A program made the translations under genes and the position numbers. The notes beneath the pieces were generated by a model. That model was not told the origin of the DNA. It did not search any database and saw only the letters and a program-made list of their open reading frames with translations. 64,000 nucleotides of DNA from positions 1 through 64,000 of the forward strand of contig NZ_RZMX01000006.1 of the NCBI RefSeq assembly GCF_003992665.1, in the 5' to 3' direction. Positions within the stretch are counted from its first letter, which is position 1. Each line of letters starts with the position of its first letter. The DNA is from Pelagibacterium montanilacus. Lineage in GTDB: Bacteria; Pseudomonadota; Alphaproteobacteria; Rhizobiales; Devosiaceae. This document shows positions 52,387 through 62,122 of this stretch, piece after piece.

Positions 52387-53262
52387 ATGTTCAGCGGATC
52401 GATCACGGCGTTGCTGACGCCGTTCAGGAATGGTGCGGTTGATGAAGATGCCATGGCACGCTTCGTCAAATGGCAGATCGACGAAGGCAGCCACGGCCTC
52501 GTTCCCGTAGGCACCACCGGGGAATCGCCCACAGTCAGCCACGAGGAGCATCGCAGGATCATCGAGATCACGATCGCGGTTGCCGACAAGCGTGTGCCGG
52601 TGATCGCGGGGGCGGGGTCCAACTCGACCCGTGAGGCGATCCATCTCGTGGAGTTCGCCGAACAGGCGGGCGCCGATGCCGTGCTGACAATCCTGCCCTA
52701 TTACAACAAGCCCAATCAGGAGGGTCTTTTCCGTCACTTCGAGGCTGTCGCAAAGGCGACCAGCTTGCCGGTGATCCTCTATTCGGTGCCCACGCGGACC
52801 GTCATCGACATCAATGTCGAGACCATCCGGCGGCTGACGGAGGTGTGTCCCAACATCATCGGCATCAAGGATGCCACGGCGGACATGGCCAAGGCCTCCA
52901 TGGAGCGCGTTGGGCTGGGCGAGGATTTCGTGCTGCTCTCGGGTGAAGACATCACCGCGCTGGGCTTTAACGCCCATGGCGGAAGGGGCTGCATCTCGGT
53001 GACGTCCAATGTTGCCCCGGCGCTCTGCGCCGCATTCCAGAACGCCTGTCAGGCAGGGGACTATGCGACCGCGCTGCGTCTGCAGGACCGGCTTGCCCCG
53101 CTCCACAAGGCCCTGTTCATCGAGCCCAATCCCGCCGGTATCAAATATGCAGCTTCGCGCCTTGGCCTCTGCGAAAACGAGGTGCGTCTGCCCATAGTGC
53201 CCGTGGCCGAGAGCACGAGCGCGGCAATCGACGCAGCCCTGGCTCATGCCGGGTTGATTTAG
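52387..53262 (+). CDS. dapA: 4-hydroxy-tetrahydrodipicolinate synthase
   Basis: 291 aa. Condenses pyruvate with aspartate semialdehyde in lysine and diaminopimelate synthesis. It has TTGES (43-47) for pyruvate carboxylate, Tyr132 and Arg137 in LYSVPTRT, and the Schiff-base Lys161 in [16 protein letters not shown] is more usual, so Asn is Ser here. The start [13 protein letters not shown] matches family starts. It lies 8 bp before smpB. Confidence 0.93.
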   Translation: MFSGSITALLTPFRNGAVDEDAMARFVKWQIDEGSHGLVPVGTTGESPTVSHEEHRRIIEITIAVADKRVPVIAGAGSNSTREAIHLVEFAEQAGADAVLTILPYYNKPNQEGLFRHFEAVAKATSLPVILYSVPTRTVIDINVETIRRLTEVCPNIIGIKDATADMAKASMERVGLGEDFVLLSGEDITALGFNAHGGRGCISVTSNVAPALCAAFQNACQAGDYATALRLQDRLAPLHKALFIEPNPAGIKYAASRLGLCENEVRLPIVPVAESTSAAIDAALAHAGLI

Positions 53263-53270
53263 GGGGCGCC

Positions 53271-53759
53271 ATGGCGGCACGCAACAAGCGCGGAGATTCG
53301 GGCCTGATTTCCCACGGGACCGTGGCGGAGAACCGTCGCGCGCGGTTCGACTATGAGGTGCTCGATACGCTCGAGGCAGGGATCATGCTCACCGGCACCG
53401 AGGTGAAAGCCTTGCGCAATGGCGAAGCGCAGATCACCGAATCGTACGTTTCACCGGAAGGCGGGGAGTTGTGGCTGATCAACGCCACGATCCCCGAATA
53501 TATCCAGGCCAACCGCTTCAACCACGACGAAAAGCGCAGGCGCAAGCTGCTGGTATCGCGCAAGGAAATGGTCAGGCTGGCGAAGGGGGTCGAGCGCTCG
53601 GGAAACACGATCGTGGCGCTCAAGCTCTATTTCAATGATCGCGGTCTGGCGAAGCTGCTGATCGGTCTGGCCAAGGGCCGCAAGTCGTTCGACAAGCGCA
53701 ACGTGCTCAAGGACCGGGACTGGGCGAGAGACAAGCAGCGGTTGCTCAAGCAGGGCTGA
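53271..53759 (+). CDS. smpB: SsrA-binding protein SmpB
   Basis: 162 aa. Binds tmRNA and brings it to stalled ribosomes for trans-translation. [29 protein letters not shown] (in part), INATIPEY and the basic tail [23 protein letters not shown] are characteristic. It starts ATG at 53271 directly after dapA, as in many Hyphomicrobiales. Confidence 0.95.
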   Translation: MAARNKRGDSGLISHGTVAENRRARFDYEVLDTLEAGIMLTGTEVKALRNGEAQITESYVSPEGGELWLINATIPEYIQANRFNHDEKRRRKLLVSRKEMVRLAKGVERSGNTIVALKLYFNDRGLAKLLIGLAKGRKSFDKRNVLKDRDWARDKQRLLKQG

Positions 53760-53778
53760 TGCGTGCAGGGCGGCTGAC

Positions 53779-54420
53779 TTAGCCTGCCTTTGCGTATTTG
53801 GCGGCAAGCCCCATGGCGCTCTCGAACATATCGGCGGTCAGCCTGCCCGTGTTGGTATTGTACCGCGAGCAGTGATAGCTGTCGACGAGGACCCGGCCTT
53901 CGCCCAGCTGGTGCACCGCGGCGTGGCCGAAGGGCATGCGGGATCTGGGGATGCCGAGTGCCGACAGCAGGGAATCGTGGGCGATGCGCCCGAGCGCAAA
54001 GAACGCTCGTGCCTGCGGGTTGGCATTGATCGTGTTGGTCAGAAAGCGCCTGCAGGTCTTGATCTCTTCGCCGGTCGGCTTGTTCTGAGGGGGGACGCAC
54101 CGGACCGAGTTGACGATCAGTGCTCCGGTCAGCCGCAGGCTGTCATCGGGGGCTGCCGCGTATTCGCCCTGAGCCAGTCCGAATTTCTTGAGCGTGTCGT
54201 AAAGCAGATCGCCCGCGTAGTCGCCGGTGAAAGGGCGCCCGGTCCGGTTGGCCCCGCGCAGCCCCGGTGCGAGGCCCACGATCAGAAGCGCAGGCGCCTC
54301 CGAACCCCAATTGTTCACTGGTCCATTGTGCCAGTCGGGGTGCTCCTTCTGCGCCTTGTGCCGAAAGGCAACGAGCCGCGGACACAGCGGGCAGTCGGAA
54401 GGCGGGTTGGTCTGCATCAA
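53779..54420 (-). CDS. Uracil-DNA glycosylase, family 5 (UDGb-type)
   Basis: 213 aa. Removes uracil and deaminated bases from DNA. Cysteines that would hold a 4Fe-4S cluster are in CPLCPRL near the start, VRCVPP and KTCRRFL. Motif A is GLAPGLRGANRTGRPFTGD, as in family 5 (no catalytic Asp/Asn at the family 1 position). Motif B reads SYHCSRYNTNTGRLT, where most relatives have Pro instead of Cys after SYH. It converges on smpB with a 19-bp gap. Confidence 0.85.
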   Translation of the reverse strand: MMQTNPPSDCPLCPRLVAFRHKAQKEHPDWHNGPVNNWGSEAPALLIVGLAPGLRGANRTGRPFTGDYAGDLLYDTLKKFGLAQGEYAAAPDDSLRLTGALIVNSVRCVPPQNKPTGEEIKTCRRFLTNTINANPQARAFFALGRIAHDSLLSALGIPRSRMPFGHAAVHQLGEGRVLVDSYHCSRYNTNTGRLTADMFESAMGLAAKYAKAG

Positions 54421-54440
54421 AAAGTCACGCTAACAAAAAT

Positions 54441-55007
54441 TCAGGAGGTCGCATCCTCCCTTGCCGCGCTGGACCGGTCAACCTGGGGCCGCCCTACCGT
54501 TTCCAGCAAGTCGGCGATCTCCATGAAATAATCGGCCTGCCGACGCAGATCGTCCGAGATCATCGGGGTTGAGGTGGTCAGGGTCGAAGCCACGGTGACC
54601 TTCTTGCCTCTGCGCTGAAGCGCGGCGACGAGGGCGGTGAAATCGCCGTCCCCCGAAAACAGGACGAGATGGTCATAATGGGGTGCCATCTCAAAGGCAT
54701 CGATCGCCAGCTCGATGTCCATATTGCCCTTGATCTTGCGGCGACCATTGGAATCCACGAACTCCTTGGCGGGCTTGGTCACAACCGTGTAGCCATTGTA
54801 GTCCAGCCAGTCGATCAACGGGCGGATGGAGGAATATTCCTGATCCTCCACCAGCGCCGTGTAATAATAGGCCCTGAGCAGATACGCTTCGGACTTGAAC
54901 TGGATCAGCAGCCGTTTGTAGTCGATGTCGACGGCGAGCGCGCGGGAGGTGGCGTAAAGGTTGGCGCCATCTATAAACAGAACGACCTTCTCGCGGGGGT
55001 CAAACAT
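54441..55007 (-). CDS. NYN/PIN-domain protein, LabA/DUF88-like
   Basis: 188 aa. A PIN-fold NYN ribonuclease-like domain fills most of the protein. The acidic metal site is formed by Asp in [11 protein letters not shown], by [15 protein letters not shown], and by [17 protein letters not shown]. Members act on RNA or are regulators; none is defined for this one. The start MFDPREKVV at 55007 was chosen over a longer frame that crosses the rpoZ region antisense. It is divergent from rpoZ, 198 bp away. Confidence 0.83.
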   Translation of the reverse strand: MFDPREKVVLFIDGANLYATSRALAVDIDYKRLLIQFKSEAYLLRAYYYTALVEDQEYSSIRPLIDWLDYNGYTVVTKPAKEFVDSNGRRKIKGNMDIELAIDAFEMAPHYDHLVLFSGDGDFTALVAALQRRGKKVTVASTLTTSTPMISDDLRRQADYFMEIADLLETVGRPQVDRSSAAREDATS

Positions 55008-55205
55008 TCCAAAAATACTCCAGCCGGAAAACGGGTGTCGGCAATCAAATGCATGACCGCACAACGCTTTCGGGCGCTGCGGGTTCACCAACACATTGCC
55101 ATTGTTTCCCCCGGACCCCTGCCTGGCAGAGCGCGTCGTGCTTGCTATGGCTGGCGTCCTCGTGTAATACGCCAACAATTCCCCACAAGGCGATGGAGAC
55201 CGGCA

Positions 55206-55574
55206 GTGGCACGCGTCACCGTAGAAGATTGCATTGAACAGATCCCCAACCGGTTCGAACTGGTCCTTCTGGCAGCTCACCGCGCGCGGATGATCTCTTC
55301 GGGCACCCAGATCACCGTCGATCGTGACAACGACAAGAATCCGGTCGTTGCCCTGCGCGAGATCGGTGACAGGACCATTTCTCCCGAGGACCTCAAGGAG
55401 GACCTCATCCACTCGCTGCAGAAATATGTCGAGGTCGACGAGCCCGAGAGCGACATCGTTCCGCGCATCGAGACCGCCTCGGACGAGGAGGGGCCGGTGT
55501 TCGACTCGATCAGCGAAGAAGAACTCCTGCGCGGTATTGAATCGCTTTCGCCTCCCGAGCGCCGCGACGATTGA
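55206..55574 (+). CDS. rpoZ: RNA polymerase omega subunit
   Basis: 122 aa, starting with GTG at 55206 ([19 protein letters not shown]), with GGAGA upstream. Omega helps fold beta' and assemble RNA polymerase, and shares a ppGpp site in some bacteria. The alphaproteobacterial form has a long acidic C-terminus, seen here ([17 protein letters not shown]). Its place before the ppGpp synthetase gene is conserved across the order. Confidence 0.94.
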   Translation: MARVTVEDCIEQIPNRFELVLLAAHRARMISSGTQITVDRDNDKNPVVALREIGDRTISPEDLKEDLIHSLQKYVEVDEPESDIVPRIETASDEEGPVFDSISEEELLRGIESLSPPERRDD

Positions 55575-55677
55575 TCGCCGGAAGGCTTTCTCGCTATTGT
55601 GATTTGGGCGTTCGGCCGCTGGCCGGGCGCCTTTGTGGTTGTGGCGAACGGATTGCGACATGGAGCATCCCCGACGC

Positions 55678-57954
55678 ATGATGCGTCAGTACGAACTCGT
55701 CGAACGGGTACTGGCCTATAACCCGGATGCCGACGAGAGCCTTCTGAACAAGGCCTATGTCTATGCCATGCAAAAGCATGGCACCCAGAAGCGCGCCTCA
55801 GGCGATCCCTATTTCGCCCACCCGCTCGAAGTTGCCGCCATTCTCACGGACCTCAAGCTCGACGACGCAACCATTGCCGTCGCCCTTCTTCACGACACGA
55901 TCGAAGATACCGACGCCACGCGCGCCGAGATCGACGAGATGTTCGGCACCGAGATCGGCAGGATCGTCGAGGGTCTCACAAAGATCGAGCGGCTGAACCT
56001 CATGAGTCGGGAAGAGGCTCAGGCGGAAAACCTTCGCAAGCTGCTGCTGGCGATCTCCGAGGACGTGCGGGTCCTTCTCGTCAAGCTTGCAGACCGGCTC
56101 CACAACATGCGGACCCTGGAGTTCGTGCCGGTGCACAAGCGGGCCCGCATCGCCCAGGAAACCATGGATATCTATGCGCCGCTCGCCGGACGCATGGGCA
56201 TGCAGGACATGCGCAATGAGCTCGAGGACCTTTCTTTCAAGGTCCTCCATCCAGAGCATTACAGCGCGATCTCCTCGCGGCTTGCGGCGATGGAATCGTC
56301 CTCTCGGGACATCACGCGCGAAATCACCGATGAGCTGCAGCAGCACCTCGCAAGCCAGGGGATTTCAGCCGAAGTCAGCTTCCGGGTGAAGTCGGCGTGG
56401 TCGATCTTCTCCAAGATCGAGCGTAAGGCCATAGCGCTTGAGCAGCTCTCGGACATGATCGGCTTTCGCGTCGTCGTCGACAACCTTTGGGACTGCTATC
56501 GCACACTGGGGGTGATCCACACGAACTGGAAGGTCGTTCCGGGCCGATTCAAGGACTATATCTCGGTCCCCAAGCATAACGATTACCGCTCGATCCACAC
56601 CACTATCGTGGGACCGGGCCGCCAGCGGGTAGAACTGCAGATTCGCACGCGGGAAATGCACGCGATCGCTGAGGTCGGTATCGCGGCGCATGCGCTCTAC
56701 AAGGACAACATTTCGGGCGACATGACCAAGCTCGAGGCGGAAAGCCAAGCCTATAACTGGCTCCGCACCACGATCGCGCACCTCACCGAAGGCGACAATC
56801 CCGAGGAATTCGTCGAGCATACCAAGCTCGAGCTGTTCCAGGATCAGGTGTTCTGCTTCACCCCCCGCGGGCGCCTGATCGCCCTGCCGCGTGGCGCGAC
56901 GCCTATCGACTTCGCCTACGCGGTGCACACCGATGTCGGCGACACCTGCGTGGGCTGCAAGATCAATGGCGCGGTGATGCCGCTGATCACCCATCTGCGT
57001 TCGGGCGACGAGGTTGAGATCGTCCGCGATGCCAACCATATTCCGCCCCCGAACTGGGAGAACATCGCCGTCACCGGCAAGGCGCGCTCGGCCATCCGCC
57101 GCGCCGTCCGCCTGGCGGCGCAGCACCGCGCCATATCGCTTGGCGAGCAGGTGCTCGCCGCAGTCATAGAGCGCGAAGGGCTGGAATTTTCCGAGGAGGA
57201 CGTGCTGGCGCTGGCCGCCTATTTCGAGATGGGGGACCGTCGCGAACTGATAATCGGGATCGGGGAAGGGCGGGTGAGCGCCGACGATCTCGCCCGCGAG
57301 GCAACCGCGCTCAAGGGAAAGCGACGGCGCAAGGGCAACATCACGCTGCCGGTCGGAAATGACGCCGAAGGCTGGTTCGCGCTGCGGCAGGCCGAATGGT
57401 TCAAGTTCCGCATGCCCGGGGGGCAGCGCAGCGCCATTCGCCAGTTCGCCGCCCTCGTCGGTTTCGATTTCAACATGCCGGTCACGGTCTCACGTGAGGG
57501 CGCGGTGCCGGGCGATCGCCTCGTGGGCATCCTGCACCAGAGCGGCACTATGACGGTCTATCCGATCGACTCCGACGCGCTGGCAGACTATCACGATCAG
57601 GACGTGGGCTGGATCGACGTCCGATGGGACCTTGAGGGTAAGCCTGAGCGCTATCACAAGGTCTCGATTGCCCTGCAGTCGGCCAACCGCCCCGGCGCGC
57701 TCGCTCAGATTTCCTCCGCGATTGCGGCGTGCGATGCAAACATCTCCAACCTCGTGATGCGCGCCCTGTCGTCTGACTTCCACGAGATGATTTTCGAGCT
57801 CGAAGTGCGCGATCTGCCGCAACTGACGGACGTTCTGGCGACGCTTAAGCGGACGCCGGGATTGACGCGCGTGGCGCGAGCCAGCGTGTTGCAGGCCAGC
57901 GCCATCGAAGGCATGGAGAAGGTATTCGAACATAACGGAGATTCAACGCCATGA
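55678..57954 (+). CDS. rsh: Bifunctional (p)ppGpp synthetase/hydrolase (RelA/SpoT homologue)
   Basis: 758 aa. Makes and degrades ppGpp to run the stringent response. The N-terminal HD hydrolase domain ([29 protein letters not shown]), the synthetase domain ([20 protein letters not shown]), TGS ([24 protein letters not shown]), a helical region and a C-terminal ACT domain (about 680-750) are all intact. [11 protein letters not shown] at 55678 matches related starts; a Met six codons earlier is also open. Its stop overlaps the pyrE start by 4 bp. Confidence 0.94.
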   Translation: MMRQYELVERVLAYNPDADESLLNKAYVYAMQKHGTQKRASGDPYFAHPLEVAAILTDLKLDDATIAVALLHDTIEDTDATRAEIDEMFGTEIGRIVEGLTKIERLNLMSREEAQAENLRKLLLAISEDVRVLLVKLADRLHNMRTLEFVPVHKRARIAQETMDIYAPLAGRMGMQDMRNELEDLSFKVLHPEHYSAISSRLAAMESSSRDITREITDELQQHLASQGISAEVSFRVKSAWSIFSKIERKAIALEQLSDMIGFRVVVDNLWDCYRTLGVIHTNWKVVPGRFKDYISVPKHNDYRSIHTTIVGPGRQRVELQIRTREMHAIAEVGIAAHALYKDNISGDMTKLEAESQAYNWLRTTIAHLTEGDNPEEFVEHTKLELFQDQVFCFTPRGRLIALPRGATPIDFAYAVHTDVGDTCVGCKINGAVMPLITHLRSGDEVEIVRDANHIPPPNWENIAVTGKARSAIRRAVRLAAQHRAISLGEQVLAAVIEREGLEFSEEDVLALAAYFEMGDRRELIIGIGEGRVSADDLAREATALKGKRRRKGNITLPVGNDAEGWFALRQAEWFKFRMPGGQRSAIRQFAALVGFDFNMPVTVSREGAVPGDRLVGILHQSGTMTVYPIDSDALADYHDQDVGWIDVRWDLEGKPERYHKVSIALQSANRPGALAQISSAIAACDANISNLVMRALSSDFHEMIFELEVRDLPQLTDVLATLKRTPGLTRVARASVLQASAIEGMEKVFEHNGDSTP

Positions 57955-58535
57955 CCCAGGACGAAGTGCTCGACGTCTTCCGCCAATCCGATGCTCTGCT
58001 GGATGGCCATTTCATCCTGTCGTCCGGCCTGCGATCGCCGGTCTTTCTGCAGAAGGCGCGCGTTTTCATGTACCCCGAGCGGGCCGAAAAGCTCTGCAAG
58101 GCGCTCGCGGAGAAGATCCGCGCCGAGGTCGGCGCGGAGATTTCACAGGTAGTGTCGCCCGCCATGGGCGGGGTCATCCCCGGCTATGAGACCGCGCGCC
58201 ATCTTGGTATCCCAGCGATCTATACCGAGCGGGTTGAAGGTCAGTTCGAGCTGCGGCGCAGCTTTGCGGTGCAGCCGGGCGAGAAGGTGATCGTCGTAGA
58301 GGATATCGTTTCCACCGGGCTCTCGATCCGCGAGTGCATCGATTGCGTGGTGCGGCTGGGGGCCGATGTGGTCGCGGCGGCCTGCATCGTCGACCGGTCG
58401 GGCGGTGAGGCCGATGTGGGTGTGCCGCTCGTTGCGCTGACCCGCTACAAGGTGCCGGCTTACGCCCCCGATGCGCTGCCACCCGAGTTGGCAGCCATCC
58501 CTGCGACCAAGCCGGGCAGCCGGGGCCTGCAATGA
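57951..58535 (+). CDS. pyrE: Orotate phosphoribosyltransferase
   Basis: 194 aa. Converts orotate and PRPP to orotidine 5'-phosphate in pyrimidine synthesis. The PRPP-binding motif [13 protein letters not shown] is present. The region [20 protein letters not shown] at the start is typical of the long-form alphaproteobacterial enzymes. It overlaps both neighbours by 4 bp, so it is tightly co-translated with rsh and acpS. Confidence 0.93.
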   Translation: MTQDEVLDVFRQSDALLDGHFILSSGLRSPVFLQKARVFMYPERAEKLCKALAEKIRAEVGAEISQVVSPAMGGVIPGYETARHLGIPAIYTERVEGQFELRRSFAVQPGEKVIVVEDIVSTGLSIRECIDCVVRLGADVVAAACIVDRSGGEADVGVPLVALTRYKVPAYAPDALPPELAAIPATKPGSRGLQ

Positions 58536-58951
58536 TCCTGGGCCTGGGCAACGACATCTGCGAAATCGCCCACGTCGAGCGGACGCTCGAGCGGTTCGGA
58601 GAGCGCTTCATACAACGGTGCTTTACCGAGATCGAGCGCAGCCGATCCGATCGCAGGCGGAACCGCGCCGCGTCCTACGCCAAACGCTTTGCAGCCAAGG
58701 AGGCATGCGCGAAGGCGCTGGGGACAGGCCTTTCAAACGGCGTATTCTGGCGCGACATGGGGGTGGTCAACCTTGCGAGTGGAAAGCCGACCATGGCGCT
58801 GACCGGTGGCGCGGCCGAGCGCTTGGCCATGATGGTCCCTGAGGGCCACGAGGCACGGATTCACGTGACCATCACCGATGACAACGGCCTTGCGCAGGCG
58901 TTCGTCATCATAGAGGCGCTGCCGGTTGACCGGTCCCAGCCACTCCCTTAA
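58532..58951 (+). CDS. acpS: Holo-[acyl-carrier-protein] synthase
   Basis: 139 aa. Transfers 4'-phosphopantetheine from CoA to acyl carrier protein. Mg-binding Asp in GLGNDICEI and Glu in [16 protein letters not shown] are intact. The start [10 protein letters not shown] overlaps the pyrE stop. There is a 24-bp gap to lepB. Confidence 0.93.
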   Translation: MILGLGNDICEIAHVERTLERFGERFIQRCFTEIERSRSDRRRNRAASYAKRFAAKEACAKALGTGLSNGVFWRDMGVVNLASGKPTMALTGGAAERLAMMVPEGHEARIHVTITDDNGLAQAFVIIEALPVDRSQPLP

Positions 58952-58975
58952 CACAATGACGCAATTGACCCGAAC

Positions 58976-59746
58976 ATGAGCGAACCGATGTCGGAAACTG
59001 ACAAAAAGAAGAAGTCCGGCAAGGGGGAGCTTCGGGAAACCGTGGTGATCCTGGTCCAGGCGCTGTTGATCGCACTGGTGTTCAGGACGCTGGCTTTCGA
59101 GCCATTCTCGATTCCGACTGCCTCTATGCAGTCCAACCTGTTGATCGGCGACTATATCCTCGCGTCCAAATACAGCTACGGCTATTCGCGCTATTCGCTG
59201 CCCTACACCGAGATGCCCTTTCGCGGTCGCTTGCTGGGCAACACGCCCGAGCGCGGCGATATGGCGGTCTTCAGGCCAGTTCCCCAGACCGACAACTACG
59301 TCAAGCGCGTCATCGGCCTGCCCGGTGATACGATACAGGTCATCGAGGGCATCCTGCACATCAATGGCGAACCGGTCGAACGCGAGTCCATCGGCCGGAT
59401 CGAGGACGTGGACAGCAACGGCTTGACCCTGCCAGTGTCCGCCTATCGCGAAACGCTGCCCAACGGGGTGAGCTATACGATCCAGGAAGTGTCCGACAGC
59501 GCCCAGTTCGATAACACCGCCGCCTATCAGGTTCCCCCGGGCCACTACTTCATGATGGGTGACAATCGCGACCGCTCGCTCGACAGCAGGTCGCTCAATT
59601 CGGTGGGCTACGTGCCGTTCGAGAATTTCGTCGGAAAGGCCCAGTGGCGCTTCTTCTCGATCGAGGGCAACATACCGCCTTGGCAGATATGGCGCTGGCC
59701 CGGTAGCGTTCGCTGGGATCGCATGTTTACCTCGGTATACGATTGA
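58976..59746 (+). CDS. lepB: Signal peptidase I
   Basis: 256 aa. Membrane peptidase that cleaves Sec and Tat signal peptides. One N-terminal helix (VVILVQALLIALVFRTL) precedes the catalytic Ser in IPTASMQSNLLIGD and the catalytic Lys in NYVKRVIGLPGD; MGDNRDRSLDSR is the conserved box E. A second Met at 58988 could be the start. It serves the many exported binding proteins in this window, among others. Confidence 0.93.
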   Translation: MSEPMSETDKKKKSGKGELRETVVILVQALLIALVFRTLAFEPFSIPTASMQSNLLIGDYILASKYSYGYSRYSLPYTEMPFRGRLLGNTPERGDMAVFRPVPQTDNYVKRVIGLPGDTIQVIEGILHINGEPVERESIGRIEDVDSNGLTLPVSAYRETLPNGVSYTIQEVSDSAQFDNTAAYQVPPGHYFMMGDNRDRSLDSRSLNSVGYVPFENFVGKAQWRFFSIEGNIPPWQIWRWPGSVRWDRMFTSVYD

Positions 59747-59748
59747 GC

Positions 59749-60450
59749 ATGAGAGCCAAGGAAAAGGAACAGATCGAGCAGCGGCTCGCCTACAGCTTCT
59801 CAGACCAGACCTTGCTCGAGCGCGCGCTGACTCATTCTAGCGCCGTGGCGCCATCGCGTCGTACTCGCGAATCCTACCAGCGGCTCGAGTTTTTGGGCGA
59901 CAGGGTGCTGGGGCTCGTGGTTGCCGATCTCCTGTGCAACCGGATGCCCCTGGCCAATGAGGGCGAGCTGTCGCGCACGCTCAATAGCATGGTCCGCAAG
60001 GAGAGCTGTGCGCGCGTGGCCCGCAAGCTCGGGCTTGGTGCCTTCCTGCGGTTGGGCGACAGCGAGGCCCGTACAGGGGGCGCGGACAAGGATGCCATTC
60101 TGGGCGATGTCTGCGAATCCCTGATAGGTGCGATCTTCGCCGATGGTGGCCTGCAGCCGGCCTATGAGTTCGTGTCCCGCATGTTCGGCGATGATCTCGA
60201 TCTCGCCCATGCGCAGCGCGCCGATGCAAAGACCACGCTTCAGGAATGGGCTCAGGCCCAGGGGCTCGAACCGCCGACCTATTCTCTGACCGCTCGGTCA
60301 GGCCCGGATCACGCTCCGGTTTTCACGATCTCGGTGGAGGTGCGCGGATATCCCACGGAATCCGCGACCGGGGCATCAAAGAAACTGGCGGAGCATCAGG
60401 CCGCCGAAAAATTCCTGATGCGGGAGGTCGTATGGACGACGGATCGATGA
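59749..60450 (+). CDS. rnc: Ribonuclease III
   Basis: 233 aa. Cleaves double-stranded RNA in rRNA processing and mRNA decay. The catalytic motif is RLEFLGDRVLGLVVAD, the second acidic cluster is GDVCESLIGAIFAD, and a C-terminal dsRNA-binding domain (about 160-228, GASKKLAEHQAAEKFL) follows. ATG at 59749 was chosen over TTG at 59743. It overlaps era by 19 bp if era starts at 60432. Confidence 0.94.
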   Translation: MRAKEKEQIEQRLAYSFSDQTLLERALTHSSAVAPSRRTRESYQRLEFLGDRVLGLVVADLLCNRMPLANEGELSRTLNSMVRKESCARVARKLGLGAFLRLGDSEARTGGADKDAILGDVCESLIGAIFADGGLQPAYEFVSRMFGDDLDLAHAQRADAKTTLQEWAQAQGLEPPTYSLTARSGPDHAPVFTISVEVRGYPTESATGASKKLAEHQAAEKFLMREVVWTTDR

Positions 60451-61361
60451 CTGAGGCTTCTGGCGCCGGCCCCACCCGTTGCGGTTTCGTGGCTCTGCTC
60501 GGTGCTCCGAACGCGGGGAAGTCGACGCTGCTCAATGCTCTTGTGGGCGCAAAGGTCTCGATCGTCACCCACAAGGCGCAGACGACACGCGCCCAGGTTA
60601 GGGGCGTCCTGACCACGGGTCGGGATCAGCTCGTGTTCATCGACACGCCGGGCGTGTTCCAGCCCAAGAGGCGGCTTGACCGCGCCATGGTCAATTCGGC
60701 ATGGACCGGGGCAGGGGACGCCGACATGGTCGCGCTGATCGTGGACGCCCAGAAGGGGCTGACCCCGGAGATCGAGGTTCTGGTTAACGGGCTCGACGTG
60801 ATCCGTCAGCCCAAGGTGCTGGTGCTCAACAAGATCGACAGGGTACGCCGGGAAACGCTTCTGGAGCTCTCGAGCAAGCTCAACGAGAAGGTACGGTTCG
60901 AGACCACGTTCATGATCTCGGCGCTCAACGGCGACGGCGCGCAGCATGTGGTGAACTGGTGTGCCGCCCAGGCGCCCGAGGGGGAATGGCATTTCCCAGA
61001 AGAGCACCTGACGGATCTCACGCTGGCCCTCACGGCTTCCGAGGTGACGCGCGAAAAGCTGTTCATCCGCATTCACGACGAGATCCCCTATCAGGCAACC
61101 GTCGAAACCGAGGCGTTCGAGGTCCAGGCCAACGGGTCTTACAAGATCAACCAGGTGATCTATGTAACCCGGGACACGCACAAGAAGATCGTGCTCGGGG
61201 CCAAGGGCCAGACGATCAAGACGATCGGCGCCGAGGCGCGGGCCGAGATGATGGAGCTCTTCGAGGTTCCTGTGCACCTGTTCCTGTTCGTCAAGGTGCG
61301 CGCCAACTGGGCCGATGATCCCGAGCGCTATCGGGAAATGGGCCTCGACTGGACCAAGTGA
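60432..61361 (+). CDS. era: GTPase Era
   Basis: 309 aa. Binds 16S rRNA and monitors small-subunit assembly. G1 ALLGAPNAGKST, G2 KAQTTR, G3 IDTPGVFQ and G4 LNKIDRV are followed by a C-terminal KH domain with GAKGQTIKTIG. The ATG at 60432 has GGGAGG four bases upstream; the ATG at 60447 overlaps the rnc stop (ATGA) and is the alternative. Confidence 0.93.
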   Translation: MDDGSMTEASGAGPTRCGFVALLGAPNAGKSTLLNALVGAKVSIVTHKAQTTRAQVRGVLTTGRDQLVFIDTPGVFQPKRRLDRAMVNSAWTGAGDADMVALIVDAQKGLTPEIEVLVNGLDVIRQPKVLVLNKIDRVRRETLLELSSKLNEKVRFETTFMISALNGDGAQHVVNWCAAQAPEGEWHFPEEHLTDLTLALTASEVTREKLFIRIHDEIPYQATVETEAFEVQANGSYKINQVIYVTRDTHKKIVLGAKGQTIKTIGAEARAEMMELFEVPVHLFLFVKVRANWADDPERYREMGLDWTK

Positions 61362-61362
61362 C

Positions 61363-62091
61363 ATGGAATGGACCGGCGAGGGGCTCATCATCGGGGTCCG
61401 CCGGCACGGTGAGTCCAGCCTTATCGTGGAGGCGATGGTCCCCGGACGCGGGCGGTGCCTGGGGCTGGTGCGCGGCGGGCGGACCCGCAAGCAGTCCGCG
61501 TTCCTCCAGCCGGGAAATTCCGCACAGCTCGTCTGGCGGGCGCGGCTCGAAGATCATCTGGGTCAGTTCACCGTGGAAGTCACGCGGGCGCGGGCCGCGG
61601 AGATCATCGCCGACCGGCCCCGGCTTTATCTCAGTCAGTTGCTCTCGGACCATCTCAGACTGTTGCCGGAACGCGATCCTCACGACGGCTTGCTCGGTCA
61701 GGTGATCGACCTCATGGAACGGGAGCGCTCCGAGCCCGATCTCGGCGCTGCGTTGGCACGCTTTGAGCTCTACCTTCTCGAAGAGCTCGGGTTCGGGCTC
61801 GATCTTTACTCCTGCGCGGCCACGGGTGTTGACACCGACCTCACACATGTTTCACCCAAGTCCGGGCGCGCGGTTTCGGCCGAGGCGGCTCAACCCTATC
61901 TCGACAGACTTCTGCGGCTGCCTGCCTTTCTGATCGACGATGTGGAGCCGGGCGCCGATGATCTGGCTGCCGCATTCGCCTTGACGGGGCATTTCCTCGA
62001 TAGGCACGTCTGGACGCCCCGTCAGATCGAGCCGCCGCCGACCCGGGACTGGCTGATATCCAGACTGTCGGGCACTCTAGCCCACACATGA
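61363..62091 (+). CDS. recO: DNA repair protein RecO
   Basis: 242 aa. Helps RecR load RecA at gaps. It has an N-terminal OB fold ([32 protein letters not shown]) and a C-terminal helical region ([22 protein letters not shown]). It lacks the full four-cysteine zinc site of some relatives: only the Cys in YSCAATG is visible. It starts one base after the era stop. Confidence 0.9.
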   Translation: MEWTGEGLIIGVRRHGESSLIVEAMVPGRGRCLGLVRGGRTRKQSAFLQPGNSAQLVWRARLEDHLGQFTVEVTRARAAEIIADRPRLYLSQLLSDHLRLLPERDPHDGLLGQVIDLMERERSEPDLGAALARFELYLLEELGFGLDLYSCAATGVDTDLTHVSPKSGRAVSAEAAQPYLDRLLRLPAFLIDDVEPGADDLAAAFALTGHFLDRHVWTPRQIEPPPTRDWLISRLSGTLAHT

Positions 62092-62122
62092 TTCGCTGAA
62101 CGCAACCACGAGCACGCACACC

